Shown: positions 34,244 to 46,093 of the stretch, piece by piece
Numbering within the stretch: the first letter of the stretch is position 1
How the letters are laid out: each line of letters starts with the position of its first letter
Source of the DNA: Diogma glabrata
Taxonomy: Eukaryota > Arthropoda > Insecta > Diptera > Cylindrotomidae
DNA: 64,000 nucleotides
Reading direction: 5' to 3'
Assembly: GCA_963693315.1 (NCBI GenBank)
Contig: OY856188.1
Span: forward strand, 190,437,811-190,501,810
Translations under genes and position numbers: made by a program
The notes under the pieces: model-generated
The model's input: the letters and a program-made list of their open reading frames with translations, nothing else
What the model was told of the DNA's origin: nothing
Databases searched by the model: none

Positions 34244-35113
34244 CTAATTATTTGGAGTTTTAGTTTTTTTTTGTATTAGCTGCGCTAAAACGTCCGTTCT
34301 CTCTTTATACAACGCCATCATTTCCCTTTTAAGGTCTTTATTTTCTGCATGATTGTCTTTTATTTGTTGGAGAATAAGCTCTAATGTACTCTTTTTTTTC
34401 CGTTTAGCCGTCGTTCTTGCTGTCGTTAATGGGCCCGGTTGGGACTCATCTTCCGGGCGGAACGATTCCAAAATTGTTGCTGGAAATATAGAATCGTCCT
34501 GCTGAGCAATTTCTTCAAATTCGTCTTCAAACTCCATCTCTTGATACACCGCCCCGCTTGTGTTGTTATTATCATAGATTTTTTTTCTTCTTAAGATACA
34601 TTTATATCTGTTCTCCACTTGCGGGGCTGTGAATTTTTGAGCACATTTATTTGATAGTTCAGCAGCCATAAACTCCCATAAATGTTTTTTAGTTCTAAAT
34701 TTTTTGAACGGACCAACGTTTCTGAAGTTGGCAGCGTACAACGATAGCATTCGCTTCGTTTGCCCGTCGGTCCATTTAACTTGCGATTTAAATTCTTCCT
34801 CGATTGGTTCGTTTGGCTCATAAAAACTGTGCGTTGGAGTTGATTCTGTAAAATTTTATTAATTTCGATTAAATGTTATGTATTAATAAGAAAAATTTAC
34901 CGTTTAGATTTTCATTCGTTATTTGTAGATTATAATAATTGGCAACTAATCCATACTGCACTCTCGTTATCTCCATGCCTATAAAATGCATTATAAAAAT
35001 TCCAGGAATGTTCAAGCAAAGTTGCTTAATAAAATAATACTTACTAGTCTTATTGCGTAGGAAAACGCAATCGTCCTCGAAAATCACATAGCCGTCTTCC
35101 CCATAGACAATAT
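34244..35113 (-). pseudogene. MADF/Myb-SANT DNA-binding protein (Harbinger partner), 5' end cut by an LTR
   Basis: Three exons on the minus strand: 35113-35045, 34978-34901 and 34845-34244. Introns of 66 and 55 bp have GTAAGT...TATAG and GTAAAT...TTTACAG. Exon 1 (YGEDGYVIFEDDC) is open up to the edge of gypsy B at 35113 and so lacks its start. Exon 3 holds a Myb/SANT-like trihelix: WTDGQTKRMLSLY, FKKFRTKKHLWEFMA and VENRYKCILRRKK, with the spaced Trp/aromatic residues of this fold. An acidic stretch, a basic KRKKKS patch and a C-terminal coiled coil follow. PIF/Harbinger elements typically encode such a protein to bring the transposase to the nucleus and the ends. Orientation is convergent with the transposase at 29.66 kb. 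The remaining frame is intact, so inactivation is by the LTR insertion. Confidence 0.8.
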
Positions 35114-35308
35114 TGTTATATTTTATAATTAAATTAAACCAAAGTATTTCTTACAGCTTTTCTCAAGCGTGCTTCTTTATTTCATTTTACAACTTAATTG
35201 TCATTTTACATACACATGAAGTTCGTTCCACTTTATCCTAAAGCCCTATATACATTTTGATTTCATTCACTATAGTTATTTATAAAGTTTGTTTCTTATT
35301 CTACAACA
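35114..35308 (-). repeat. 3' LTR of gypsy element B
   Basis: On the minus strand it begins TGTTGTAGAATAAG just after the purine tract AAAAGGGAAGA (polypurine tract at 35309-35319) and ends ATATAACA. This gives about 195 bp with TG...CA ends. Its left edge abuts exon 1 of the MADF gene. No matching 5' LTR was seen to the right of 58.25 kb. Confidence 0.65.
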
Positions 35309-35399
35309 TCTTCCCTTTTAATTTCACAAAAATTCTTAAGACTAATATTTTACAACGTTCAATTATTATTTTTTCTTCTTTAAATTAAATTAAATTTTA

Positions 35400-37396
35400 T
35401 TAATATTCAAATCAAAATTTTAAATTTTTCTGGAATTTTAATTTGTCTTCCTGACCTTGAATATTTTGGCATTTCCTCCTTTTCAATCATTAGGGGATCC
35501 TGATCATTTAACTGAAAATACTCATCCAATTCTACATGCTCATCTAACTGAATATCTTCAACCTCCTGAACAGTCTCATTCAATTGACTTTCCTCAACTA
35601 ATTCGATGGTCTCATCTAACTGAATCTCCTCAACAACTTGATTGTTGTCAATCTCTACATTGCCATTTATTTTTTCTTCCCTCTCTGACACGTTAAAATA
35701 ATAACTTCTTTCACCCCCCTCTCTACGTACGTTTGCTATTTCCTTGATACATGTCAAAACTATTAATCAAATTAGGATTTTTTGAACTATAATCTGATAC
35801 AGAGTGATTAGAAGAATCATTACGCAAATAAGATTTTCTTAAATGCCAAGACGTTCTTCTTAAAATTCAACCAGTTTCAGTTCTTATCAAGTAGGACCTG
35901 GGTGTATGATGTTTCTCTATTATTTCCGCTTCATACCATTTTTACCCTTTTATATATAGAACCTTATCCCTTACATTAAAATCACTTTTAAACTTCGAGT
36001 TTGTGTTATAATATTCGGTAACTTTGTCATTTTTATTTCGTAAACTACTTTTAATTATCTCCTGATGAGGAACGTCTAAAAGTTTATTTTTAATTGGAAG
36101 TTTGGTTCTTGTCCGTCTTCCCAAAAGTATTTGGGCCGGAGAAAATCCAACTTCTGGAATAGCCATATTTCTAAATTCAAGTAAAGCTAATTCTATATTT
36201 CCGTTATTTTTTTTCAATATTTGTTTAGCAGTTTGTACATTTTTTTCGGCAAATTCGTTAGATCTGGGATAAATTGGCGAAGTGGTTACAACCTCAAAAC
36301 TCCAATCTTTTGCAAATTTCGAAAATTCAAACGAAAGGAAGGGCATATTATCCGCAACCAAAACTTTAGGAATACCGTGACACGCAAAAACGCTCTTTAA
36401 TTTATCCGCAATTTCTATTGCAGTTTTATTTTTTAACTTTATTATTTCCAACCATTTGGAAAAATAGTCACCCATCACCAAATAATTATTTTCACCAACT
36501 TGGGCCACATCGCAAGCTATTTTCTCAAACGGTCTACTAGGCAACTCATGATGTTGGATTGGTAAATATTAAAATTGCTGTTGGATTGGTAAATATTAAA
36601 GTTGCTGATCGGTGAGTTGCACAGACTCTACACCCTAAAATAAAATTTTCAATTTCAATATTAATTCCAGGCCAATATAATGTTTCTCTGGCTCTTTCTT
36701 TAGATTTTGCTGTTTCCCAATGACCTTCATGTATTTTGTTCAGCATTTCTTTCCTCATAATTTGTGGTACTATTACTCGATCTTTAAAAAATAATAGACC
36801 GTTTTCTACAATTATTTCATTTCTGTTTTTATAATATAGCATTACACTATCTTCAACATGGTTCTTATTTTTGGGCCAGCCCGCCATGACATACTCCTTC
36901 AATTTTTTTAATATTTCATCTTTCTCAGTTTTCACAATGAATTGCTTTTCTTTATCCGTGGTACCATTTATTGTATGTACAGTTTCTACTAAATTTTCTT
37001 CGTCAATAGGATCATTTGATTTTGATCTTGACAGCAGATCTGCAATATACATGTTCCTCCCTGGTAAGTACGATGCGGCAAATTTATACATAATTAATTT
37101 AAGTCTCATCCGCTGAATTCTGGAACCATGAGAACTAGTAATATCTTTTTTTAATAGACTAACCAATGGTTGGTGGTCAGTTTTTATTTCGATATCACGG
37201 CCATAAATGTAATTGTGGAATCTTTTGCAACTAAAAACAATGGCCAACAATTCCTTTTCAATCTGGGCATATTTTTGTTCACTATCAGATAAACTGCGTG
37301 ATGCGTAACAAATGGGTTTACCATCTTGTAGTATTACTGACCCAATTCCATTTTGGGACGCATCCGTTTGAATTACTACCCCCTTTTTACTATCAA
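35400..37396 (-). pseudogene. Gypsy element B: RNase H, integrase and C-terminal part of pol
   Basis: Minus-strand pieces in order: about 37396-36546 begins just inside RNase H (VIQTDASQNGIGSV, then IEKELLAIVFSCK, DHQPLVSLL and DLLSRSK), then the integrase zinc region with a His-His...CRVCATH pattern. A 27-bp duplication at 36548-36602 breaks the frame. 36544-35942 is the integrase core (IACDVAQVG, VLVADNMPF, NEFAEKNVQTAK, giving Asp, Asp and Glu) ending in a DKVLYIKG chromo-like strand. A shifted segment has PRSYLIRTETG and a stop. 35757-35407 is an acidic region with repeated Gln-Leu-Asp-Glu and the terminal YSRSGRQIKIPEKF typical of gypsy pol ends. Several frameshifts and stops make it inactive. 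It continues at 56.2 kb on the other side of element A. Confidence 0.85.
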
Positions 37397-37400
37397 ATAT

Positions 37401-38763
37401 TATTATAATTGGACCTTTGTTACTACTATATAAATTAATAAAATCTGCCCGGGATGCAATTTCCCCTTAACGAGTCTTAAATTTGGGAATCTCATACGTT
37501 TTTTCTAAATTTATCCTAACATCCCAAAGGGGAAAAAAGAATAATTAAACAAAAATTAATATATCTATAATCTAAAAATACCTTAAATTACAACTGTTGA
37601 TTGGTGATTCACTTCCAGCGTTGTTTTTAATTTTCAAAGTTTAATTTTCAAAAACTCAGCAGCATGAAATAGATCCTTTCGAGCGAGGTTTCTGGCACAT
37701 AAAACTATTATTCGTATTTTTTGTGCCCCATTGCGGCGTGAATATTCCAATTTGTTTGTAATTCAAATAAAAATTATAAGTTGCTTTACGAACCAACATT
37801 TATTATACTATTTAATTAATAATAATTAATTATTTTCTTTACTAATGATCTTATAAATCAAGACGAATTATTTAAAAATTTCTGGTTTATATAAATTTAT
37901 AACATGGAGTATGAAAAATTGGATGAAATTTGTAGCTAAAATCCACTGCGTATGAAACTTAATTTGATACGTTTAAAATAGATACAGTAACTTTAAATAC
38001 ATTTTGATATTACATTGTATATCTTGAAATTAACTCTTTCATTTTTTTTTTAATTAAAACTCTATTGATATCAATATCGCACAATTATGATACACCGCAT
38101 AATGTTAACAATTAAAAAAACTATATCAAAAAAAACTGTATTGTTTTTTCCTTTAATCCAAATCAGAATGAATGAAAAATCGAACCAAATGTGATTTCTT
38201 CTAAAATCAACTCTAATAATATTTGGTTGAAACACAAATATGGAATGAATTTTTTTGGTTATATTTTTTGCACAACACACAAAACAATTAAATTATTTTT
38301 AAATTTTTTTCTAATGGGACGGAGACATTTAAAATGAATTGAAACTAATTGCACTAATTGAAAAATTGAATTTAATTAAAATTTGAACTACTTAATTTTA
38401 CACTATTTTACACTTAATTTTAAGGAAAAAAGCATGAATGCAAAATTTCAATCCTTTATTTTTGACATTCATGAGAAAAGTGATCTTTTGATTTTCATTT
38501 TCCAATCAAAAAAAAATCAAAACGTGTAAATCCAAAGATTCAACAAAAATTAGCAACGACATCTGTTTGTTAGAATTGGAAATAAAATTGAGTACGTTCG
38601 TTTGTTTTTTATAGTATATTCGAAATTTAACTAAGTATTAGAAAATTTTAAAATTATTATTAATGTAAAAATGAACGGAAACTAATGAAATACATTTTTA
38701 TTGAATTGAAAACGAAGATGAATTTGGTTTTATTATTGTTTTGCAAATATTGCGAATGTTACA
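37401..38763 (-). repeat. LTR-1 of gypsy A (3' LTR of the array)
   Basis: 1363 bp, defined by comparison with LTR-2 and LTR-3. On the minus strand it starts TGTAACATTCGC and ends CCAATTATAATA. It differs from both others by an extra ATCCCAAAGGG-type 11-bp segment at about 37521-37532 and by at least six substitutions in its left half. The left edge is flanked by ATAT (37397-37400), matching ATAT at 56196-56199 on the far side of the array. Confidence 0.9.
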
Positions 38764-39087
38764 CCATGAATTCAAGGTAAAAACCAAGATTTTTACTCTT
38801 GAAATCACAAAAACGTCGCCATCCCCTCCATGACAGAAAACCACCGAACTACTTCCACCTATTAAACGGTATCTGGGATCGAGATACCCATAGTCACTGG
38901 CGTCAAGACCGATGACCGGTTCCAACACTCATGAAGTCCTTAAGAACCTCACTGAGTATTGAGACCGACCATCCATCCGAACGTCGGCACCATGGACACC
39001 CCGATACAACCAGTAAGTATGACCTGAAGATGTGAACCCCAGAGACGACAATCAGCCAGAGGAACAACCCTACCTAACGAAAAGACA

Positions 39088-40695
39088 TCATTCCCTGATG
39101 TCTTTCGCGTGATGTACTCCAAGATTCTTACCGCTCATATCTGTGCACTCATAGAGTACATTTCCAATCTTAGTCTTAATCATTGCAGGTAAGAACTTTG
39201 GAGCCAATTTTGCCGAGAATTTTTTTGTAGCGTCACTCAAATGATGTTGCCGTACAAACACACGTTGTTGTGGTTGAAAAGTCCGTAGTTTAGTTCGCAG
39301 GTTATACTGATGTTGCGACTTTTTGAAGGCTGCTTTTAAGTTTTCCTGAACCCGGTTCCTAAGCAGAGTCAAATGATCAGAGCGTTTTAATTCCTCACCA
39401 GCATCTTCACCAAGCTGGTGTAGTGATCTCAACAATTGGTAAGTATTTCCATCCGAGACTGGATGTTGACCGAATAATAAATAGTACGGTGAGTACTTGG
39501 TAGCAGAATGTACTGCCGCCCGCAGTGCATATGCGATTTCACCAATTTGTGAGTCCCACTTGGTATGTTGACCTTTTATGAACGCTCGAATTGCTGCAAG
39601 AACTGACCTATTGACCCGCTCTGACGCGTTGCTTTGAGGACTATAGACACCGGTCCTAATGTGTTTAATGCCGAAATCTGACAAAAGACTTTGAAAGTTC
39701 CTACTAGTGAACTGTTTGCCATTGTCACTGTGTAGAAACTCTGGTACCCCATATGTAAGAAACACTTCATTCCTTAGAAAAGCATTCACCTTCGGTGAAG
39801 TTGCGTTTCTAAGTGGTTTCAGTAGTACAAACTTCGTAGCATGATCCAGAACTATCAATAACACCGTATTCCCAAGTGTAGAACGAGGATACGGTCCCAA
39901 AAAATCTATATAGACTCTCTGCCATGGACGTGCTGTTTCGAATTGATATTGCATCGGAGGACGCAATATCTGATTCGTGGCTTTTGTTTGTTTACATGTG
40001 TCGCAGGACACAACATAGTTGTGTACCTGTGACGCCATGCCCGGCCAATAATAAAGACGTCGAAGTAATTCTAAAGTCTTTTTAACACCCCTTTGAGCAG
40101 CAGTACTATCATCATGATGTTTCTGAATCATGTTTGAAGTCATCGGTTTTGGTACCCAGAGTTTCCACACAGGAACATCGTTGGGTATTGCATCAGGTCT
40201 TGGCTCAATACGTATGTATAGCTTATCATCCACGACTTTAACTGATGGAAAGTCCTTTGGTGATGATTGAACTTTAGCTATCATATCCGTATATTCCTTG
40301 TGCCGATAACCTTCATTGTCGAGTTTAATGTCGTTAATGTGATGTGTTAATGCTTCCGTCAATTCCTCGTGTGTATCGTCATAAAGACGAGATAGAGCAT
40401 CAGGGACTATATTTTGGGTACCTTTTTGGTGGACAATGGTAAAATCCATATGTTGGAGTTTTAGGCTCCACCTAGCCAGACGGCCACTCAAGTCTTTCTG
40501 TGACATTAGCCACTTCAGACTTGAGTGATCAGTCACAATTGTGAATCGGTGACCCTCAACATAGCCCCTGAATTTCTTCACACTCAGAATTGCCGCAAGA
40601 CATTCAAGCTCAGAAACTGAGTAATTCCTCTGAGCTTTGTTCAGTTTTTTCGACATGACACTCTTGTCCGTCCTCGTCGATCTGATACAGTACAC
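39088..40695 (-). pseudogene. Gypsy A unit 1: RNase H and integrase
   Basis: RNase H follows with NYSVSELECLAAILSVK, VTDHSSLKWL and VPDALSRLYD. The integrase zinc finger is His-His...CDTCKQTK, preceded by LRRLYYWPGM. The core shows VYIDFLGPYP (Asp), LHSDNGKQF (Asp) and SNASERVNRS (Glu). A C-terminal strand region with QRVFVRQHHL and KIGNVLYEC follows, then the stop. The frame differs from the upstream RT frame, and the two overlap by 86 bases around 40610-40695. In intact gypsy pol the RT and RNase H are one frame, so a small indel near 40655 probably separated them. Its start codon is therefore artificial. Unit 2 (47791-49398) is identical in sequence of this region. Confidence 0.9.
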
Positions 40696-42397
40696 TACCT
40701 ATCCCTGTCAGACTCGCATCGCATCTAATAAAGAACTCTTTATTATAATCAGGGTTAATTAATGCCGGTGCTGTAGTCAGCAATCGTTTTAAATTTTCGA
40801 AAGCAGCTTGCGCTTCTAATGTCCATTTCAGTTTCCCCGAACTCTTCTTCAATAAATCTGTAATTGGTGATACCACGCTTGCATAATTTGGTATGAAACG
40901 TTGGTACCAACCAGCCATTCCCAATAGTCTACGTATTTGTTTTACTGTAGATGGAGCTGGATACTCTGCTACAGCTCTTACCTTGTCAGGGTCTGTTCGA
41001 AGACCATCTTCACCAACCAAAAATCCTAAGTATTTCACCTCTCTCAGAACAAATTTACTTTTCTTGAGGTTTATTGTTAACCCAGCAGCTCTTAACAATG
41101 AAGAGACTTTGGACAGCAATTCTATATGTTCCTGGAACGTGGAAGAGACTACCAATAGATCATCTAAATAAACAAAGACATTTTCGTGATATTGATGTGG
41201 TATCACTTTGTGCATTAGCCGACACATTGTCTGGGGAGCATTGCACAATCCAAAGGGCATAACCCGGAATTGATACAATGGACGACCAGGCACTGTGAAG
41301 GCTGTCTTGTCTCCAGATGCTTCTGCCAGAGGAATCTGCCAGAAAGCATCTTTGAGATCAATACTTGAAATGTACTTTGTGCTATTTAGACGACCTAGTA
41401 AGCCATCAATCAAGGGAAGTGGGTAAGCGTCCTTTTTCGTCAGTGAATTGACACGACGGTTATCAATACATAATCTGTTTTTACCAGATTCTTTTTGTAC
41501 CAAAACCACTGGCGAGCACCAAGAACTGTTAGACTCTTCGATCACGCCCATTTGAAGCATTCGGTCGAGTTCGGCATAGACCTTTAGTTGAACAGCCGGC
41601 GATGTGGGATAATGCCTCTGTTTAACAGGTGCATTATCACCAACATCGATGACATGTTCAACCAAAGAAGTCTTTCCGAGTCCAGACACTTCAAAAGACG
41701 GGAAAGAATCCTTGATCATATCCAGTTCTCGTTGCTGGTCAGTGGTAAGGTTATGTGTATTTAAAGTTATTGGCTCTGTACGAGTCAGTTCACTAACAAA
41801 GGAAGGAACAATACCGAATTTCTCCCAGAAATCTATGCCCAGGTAGAGCTCTTCTCGTAATCCAGGGACTATATGAAACCGCATTGGTTTAGTGGAGCCA
41901 TTCACCGTTATTGGAATTTCAATGTAACCTAAAATTTTTGTTGCAGTACCATCCGCCGTGCGAATACACGAAGTGTACTTACGGTAGGTTGTACCTGATG
42001 ATTCCAATAATTCCAAGGAATTTCTTCCTAGTATAGTGATTGACGCTCCACTATCCAATAATCCTGAAATATTTTTGTTCAAAATCTTAATTGTTAGTCG
42101 CGGCCGAGGATCGTTTGTTTCTGAAAGGATAGATGAAATACAAGCTTTACGAAATAATTTCCTCATCCTCCAATATCTGATGTTACGTTCAAGACGTCTA
42201 AAATACGTTCGATGTAATGATGGGAAATTAAATGTATTCGATGATTTTATTCGGGTTTCCTGAGTGGTGATCGATCGTCCTGCGTTGCTACATCTCTCGT
42301 CGTTTTCTTCGGGCTCATTGGATGTTGAACCGAGGGTACCATCCCCGAAGCATGTACTCTCGGACGGTAGTTTAACGACGGGTGACAATATGAACAA
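40610..42397 (-). pseudogene. Gypsy A unit 1: protease and reverse transcriptase
   Basis: After a basic leader comes an aspartic protease with GLLDSGASITILG and the flap-side YLGIDFWEKFG. A gypsy-type reverse transcriptase follows: LVQKESGKNRLCID, KKDAYPLPLID, SSIDLKDAFWQIPL, MPFGLCNAPQTM and the catalytic VFVYLDDLLV. The connection region has LGMAGWYQRFIPNY, ending at the first RNase H strand (FIRCDASLTGIGSVLYQ). The frame then runs into about 20 unrelated codons after the presumed indel. The frame overlaps the 3' end of the gag-readthrough frame (42247-42453) by 150 bases in a different phase, consistent with a programmed gag-pol shift in the parent element. Confidence 0.9.
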
Positions 42398-42453
42398 TTT
42401 GCATATATAACGTCCGGCTTGTTACATTTCCAGCAATACAATTTAATCCGATT

Positions 42454-43551
42454 TTAAGAGCAATCAGGAGCTCGATGACCGTTTACTCCACATCTGAAGC
42501 ACACTATTGGTTGTCTGGATATTGATGGACCAGGTTGACTGTTGTCAGATGTTATGCTAGGTCGCTGCAATATCCGTCTCTGTGTTGAATCCACCGCATC
42601 AATATATCCATGTTGTTCTGGTTCAGCGTCCACCTCATAATCATCCATTTGTTGTACCTCGCTAATTCTTAAATTTGATGTTCTGGTTGGAAATGGTGTG
42701 GACCACAAACGTTCAAACTTCTGACATAAAGTCCGAAGTTCATCAATAGAATGTATTGTTGCAGCCAGAGTAGCGTTTTTGAGCTCCACACTCAGTCCCT
42801 CCCGAGCAATCTCTAGCATTTCACGGTCAGCAAATGGACGTGCTAAGCGACGGTTTAACGAACCAATCTCCACTAGATACTCGTATACGCTCTCCTTTGA
42901 CTTTTGTTTGCGGTTCAGAAGAACGCGCAAGATCGCCTTATCTTCAGTGAGCGTACCGAAGGTTTGTAGGAGTCCCTCCCTTAGCACTGGATAGGTCACC
43001 ACCTCATATTCATGAGTTAAGTTCAAATAGTATCTGTCGGCAGCCCCCTTGAGATACCGTGGAACGATAGACCTAAGGTCGTCCCAATTCACACTGTCCC
43101 TCCTGGCAGCCGCCTCCACTCTGTGAACAAACTCATGAACATCAGGAGAGTGACCATCTCCTGTGAAGGTTGGAACCCAATTTGAGTCATAACGACTCAA
43201 ATTGTTCCAATGAACCCCTCGGTACTCCACTGGTGCTAACGCTGGAGCCGCGTCACGCCATACCTGAGGAAGTTGGTTGTATGGTGGTGGTGCTGTAAGT
43301 GGAGCTTGTGGATATAATGGTGGTGGTTGTACCTGTGGTACTGATGGATAATTTAATGATAATTGCGGTTGTACTAATGCTGGACTATTGTGTATGTGTT
43401 CAGCTTGGAGTGATGGACCCAATTGTGGTATTGCAAAGTCCTCTGCCCAATTGTTCCCCCTGAAGTTCACACCCCGAACCAGACATTCGATCTGTAGTTC
43501 GGTGGGTTCCAAACCATAGAACGGATGGTCAACGTCTAGTTGGTTTGACAT
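42454..43551 (-). CDS. Gypsy A unit 1: gag
   Basis: I place the start at 43551 (Met-Ser-Asn-Gln) rather than the first in-frame Met at 43668, because the extra N-terminus is hydrophobic and untypical. The N-terminal part is Pro/Gln-rich. The capsid-like domain includes FVHRVEAAAR, LKGAADRYYLNL, ESVYEYLVEIGSLNRR and ELRTLCQKFERLW. It ends with one complete CCHC knuckle, CFRCGVNGHRAPDC. TAA follows at 42456-42454. The same frame reopens at once with a second Cys-rich motif, CWKCNKPDVIYANCSYC, and stays open to 42247. Readthrough of this TAA, or a mutation, would explain the layout; unit 2 has the identical stop. Confidence 0.85.
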   Translation of the reverse strand: MSNQLDVDHPFYGLEPTELQIECLVRGVNFRGNNWAEDFAIPQLGPSLQAEHIHNSPALVQPQLSLNYPSVPQVQPPPLYPQAPLTAPPPYNQLPQVWRDAAPALAPVEYRGVHWNNLSRYDSNWVPTFTGDGHSPDVHEFVHRVEAAARRDSVNWDDLRSIVPRYLKGAADRYYLNLTHEYEVVTYPVLREGLLQTFGTLTEDKAILRVLLNRKQKSKESVYEYLVEIGSLNRRLARPFADREMLEIAREGLSVELKNATLAATIHSIDELRTLCQKFERLWSTPFPTRTSNLRISEVQQMDDYEVDAEPEQHGYIDAVDSTQRRILQRPSITSDNSQPGPSISRQPIVCFRCGVNGHRAPDCS

Positions 43552-45175
43552 TTTGATGGTAAAACCCGAAAAATTATCAACTCGCAGACGACAACAATGT
43601 AAACCAATTCCCAACAACAAAAAAAAATAGTTAGTACGCTGTAAATGTAAAAATGATGAAAAATGCAAAAACGGAAAAAAAACAACGAACGCTCAATTCG
43701 AAAACGCAAAAAATTGTAAAAACCAAATTCCGTAAAAGAACAAAACGACCACCGTCGTAAATAATCTTTGCTTTACCTTTCACAAAAATTCCTAAAATAT
43801 TATATATAAAAATATAATTTATTTATTTAATTTCAGATATGCTGAAATTTCAGAATTAATTATATTCCTAAAATTATTTATTGACGATAGCACCCCTAAA
43901 AATATTTATTTATTTTTTTTAAAAAAATTGAAGAATAAAAAATATTCAAAAGAATGTTTATTTATCGGATGCACAGTCTTAACTTTGATTTATTTATTTT
44001 TTTTAAAAAACAAAGAATATTTATTTATATCTTGACGTAAAGCTTAATTAAGAAAATTTATTTTATTTAGCTACCTAAAATTATTTAATTCTAAAAAAAA
44101 ATTATTTTATTTAATAAAAATTATTTATTTAATTTTTGAAAAATTTGTTTGATTTATTTTATTTTTATTTAATAAGATAAGAGATTCCCAAAATCAAGAT
44201 TCGTCTGAAGACAATTTAAAAAGTAAGTATGGCTACAATATCCATATTGTTTAAATTTAAAATATCGCGTTCGCGAGCCCACTCCAACAATGCATGTGAG
44301 AACTGACTAGAAAAGCCCCTAACGACCAGATTCTACAGATCAGTTTCTCCCCAACCTAATAAAACAATCACAACTGTCACGATTAGACCCTAGGTCCACT
44401 TCTACTGACCCAGTTGTGCTTGTTTACCCTAAAAATAAATTACAACTAAACCTAATGCGAAAGTTGAAGAACGCTCCCGAGCACCAGACTTCAAATCCTA
44501 AACTCTATGAAAAACTGATCTATTGAAAAGCTAAATGGAAAAGTGGAAAAGTTTTTGAATTTGTATGAGGTGAAGCCTCTGATCCTGAAAGCAAAGTACA
44601 ATTGGTTCTTCTCTTCATTACACCGAAGAAGCCTCTGAGCAAAGAATGGTACTACTGGTTTGCACCTAAGTACAAACACAGCAACACCACTCCTCGTCCC
44701 TGAGAACTCCCTCGCTGAATGAAGAGAAGAAACCAATGTTCTTCGATCGCATAACCCCGATGGCCATAGGCGATCTAAGAACGACATCAATGTTAAAGAG
44801 TGAAGCTCTATGGATGGCTTTTTAGGCCTACCGCTGGGAAAGAGATTTATTAAACCTAGTACACGAAAAAAAATTCCAAAAACTATTTATAAAAAAAAAT
44901 ATGCACAATGAAAATATGTACAATATTATTCCAAAAAATATATGTACAATGAAAATATGTACAATATTATTCCAAAAAATATATGTACAATGAAAATATG
45001 TACAATAAAAATAAATTGGAACTATATACAAAAAAAATTATTTACAAAAAATATTTACAAATATGTACAATATGTACAAAAACAAATTCGAATGACAGCA
45101 CAAAAAAAACAATCTTCAAAAAAAAATTGCTGTCCCAAAACGTTTTTTTTTTCAAACAAGCAAAAATAATTAATT
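43552..45175 (-). other. Gypsy A unit 1: leader between upstream ORF and gag
   Basis: About 1.6 kb, very AT-rich at 43800-44200. It includes a 41-bp tandem repeat (44899-45012, unit ATATGTACAATGAAA... with a CC every 41 bases, about 2.8 copies). A 99-codon frame at 44790-44491 has no recognisable domain. No gene is assigned. Confidence 0.5.
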
Positions 45176-45802
45176 TTAATTAATTATACAATGAGGAACA
45201 GGGGCCTCCTGTGGACCAGACCACTCCTCTACCTGTCGCATGGTCGGTGAGATGGGAACCACCTCAACCAGCTCCTCTATTTGAGTACTCTTGGTCGAGG
45301 AAGCTCCCAGCTCCACGACCAAGCGACTCTCCTTCTCCTTCTTCCTCCTCTCCTTCCTCTTCAAGTGAGAGCTCCTATTTCTTTTTACCCGTCTCCTCTC
45401 ACGCCAGCCCACATTCACTTCCTCATTCCCCTCCTCATACACTACATCCAACTCCTCATTCACTCCATTCAACTCCTCATTCACTCCATTCAACTCCTCA
45501 TTCACTATCTCAGCCACCAGCACATCCAAAAACTCATCATATTGTTCCTCGCAAATGTCATCCATAATTTCCAAATAAATTTTATCTTTCACCTCATACA
45601 TAATCACATTTATCACCCATTCCACCACATCCATTGCCTCATCCATTTTCTCCTTCCATGCCACATGCTCTCTCTCTTCCACCTCATCCATCCAAGGCTC
45701 AAACCCCCCTGGCCGACTCCTACTTATCCCCCCCTGAAACCTCGTGTACATATTTTCTATCAATTCCAAAAAATTACAAAAACTATTTCTAAAATTCCAC
45801 AC
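45176..45802 (-). CDS. Gypsy A unit 1: extra ORF upstream of gag, unknown function
   Basis: A 208-codon frame beginning Met-Trp-Asn-Phe, located between the 5' LTR and gag where gypsy elements normally have no gene. The N-terminal half is acidic and mixed helical (EPWMDEVEEREHVAWKEKMD). A short internal repeat, NEELNGV, occurs twice and then once degenerately. The C-terminal half has a strongly basic patch (RRRVKRNRSSHLKRKERRKK) and an end rich in Glu, Val and Pro. No zinc finger, signal peptide or membrane segment is visible. I do not recognise a family. The acidic-then-basic layout would allow a nucleic-acid or chromatin contact, but that is only a guess. Open antisense frames here are a by-product of low-complexity codons. 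Confidence 0.55.
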   Translation of the reverse strand: MWNFRNSFCNFLELIENMYTRFQGGISRSRPGGFEPWMDEVEEREHVAWKEKMDEAMDVVEWVINVIMYEVKDKIYLEIMDDICEEQYDEFLDVLVAEIVNEELNGVNEELNGVNEELDVVYEEGNEEVNVGWRERRRVKRNRSSHLKRKERRKKEKESRLVVELGASSTKSTQIEELVEVVPISPTMRQVEEWSGPQEAPVPHCIIN

Positions 45803-46093
45803 TCTTACAAAAAAACGAATTAAATGGTAGAAGTATTATTCAATCCTTATTCAAGAAACTCCACGTATATTAAATACGTATATACAAAAAAACCACAACC
45901 TAAACAGGTTCTATCCAAAAAAGAAAAATAACATTCGAATTGGAAACTGGTATGATGACCAACGCCCAAACCAGATTATCAAAATTATATAAATTATACA
46001 CACATATATAATGAAACGACTAAATCATATATATGTAAAAAAAAACCAAAACTGGTTGACAACGCCCAGTTTAAATTGAACTAAAATCACTAG

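Noticed and set aside
38071..38280. 69-codon frame repeated three times (38071, 46774, 55503)
   Set aside because: It lies inside the LTR and is repeated only because the LTR is. No domain seen.
38698..38928. 76-codon minus-strand frame repeated at 47401
   Set aside because: It crosses the LTR-internal boundary downstream of integrase; no conserved motif. Probably chance.
44491..44790. 99-codon minus-strand frame in the gypsy A leader (also 53194-53493)
   Set aside because: It is open in both units only because they are nearly identical; the peptide has no recognisable features and weaker coding character than the 208-codon frame.
45211..45823. Plus-strand frames of 118 and 180 codons (Pro/Ser- and His/Ile-rich) opposite the extra gypsy ORF, repeated at 53913-54525
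   Set aside because: They are antisense shadows of a low-complexity minus-strand ORF that lies in the sense orientation of the element; composition is codon-shadow-like.
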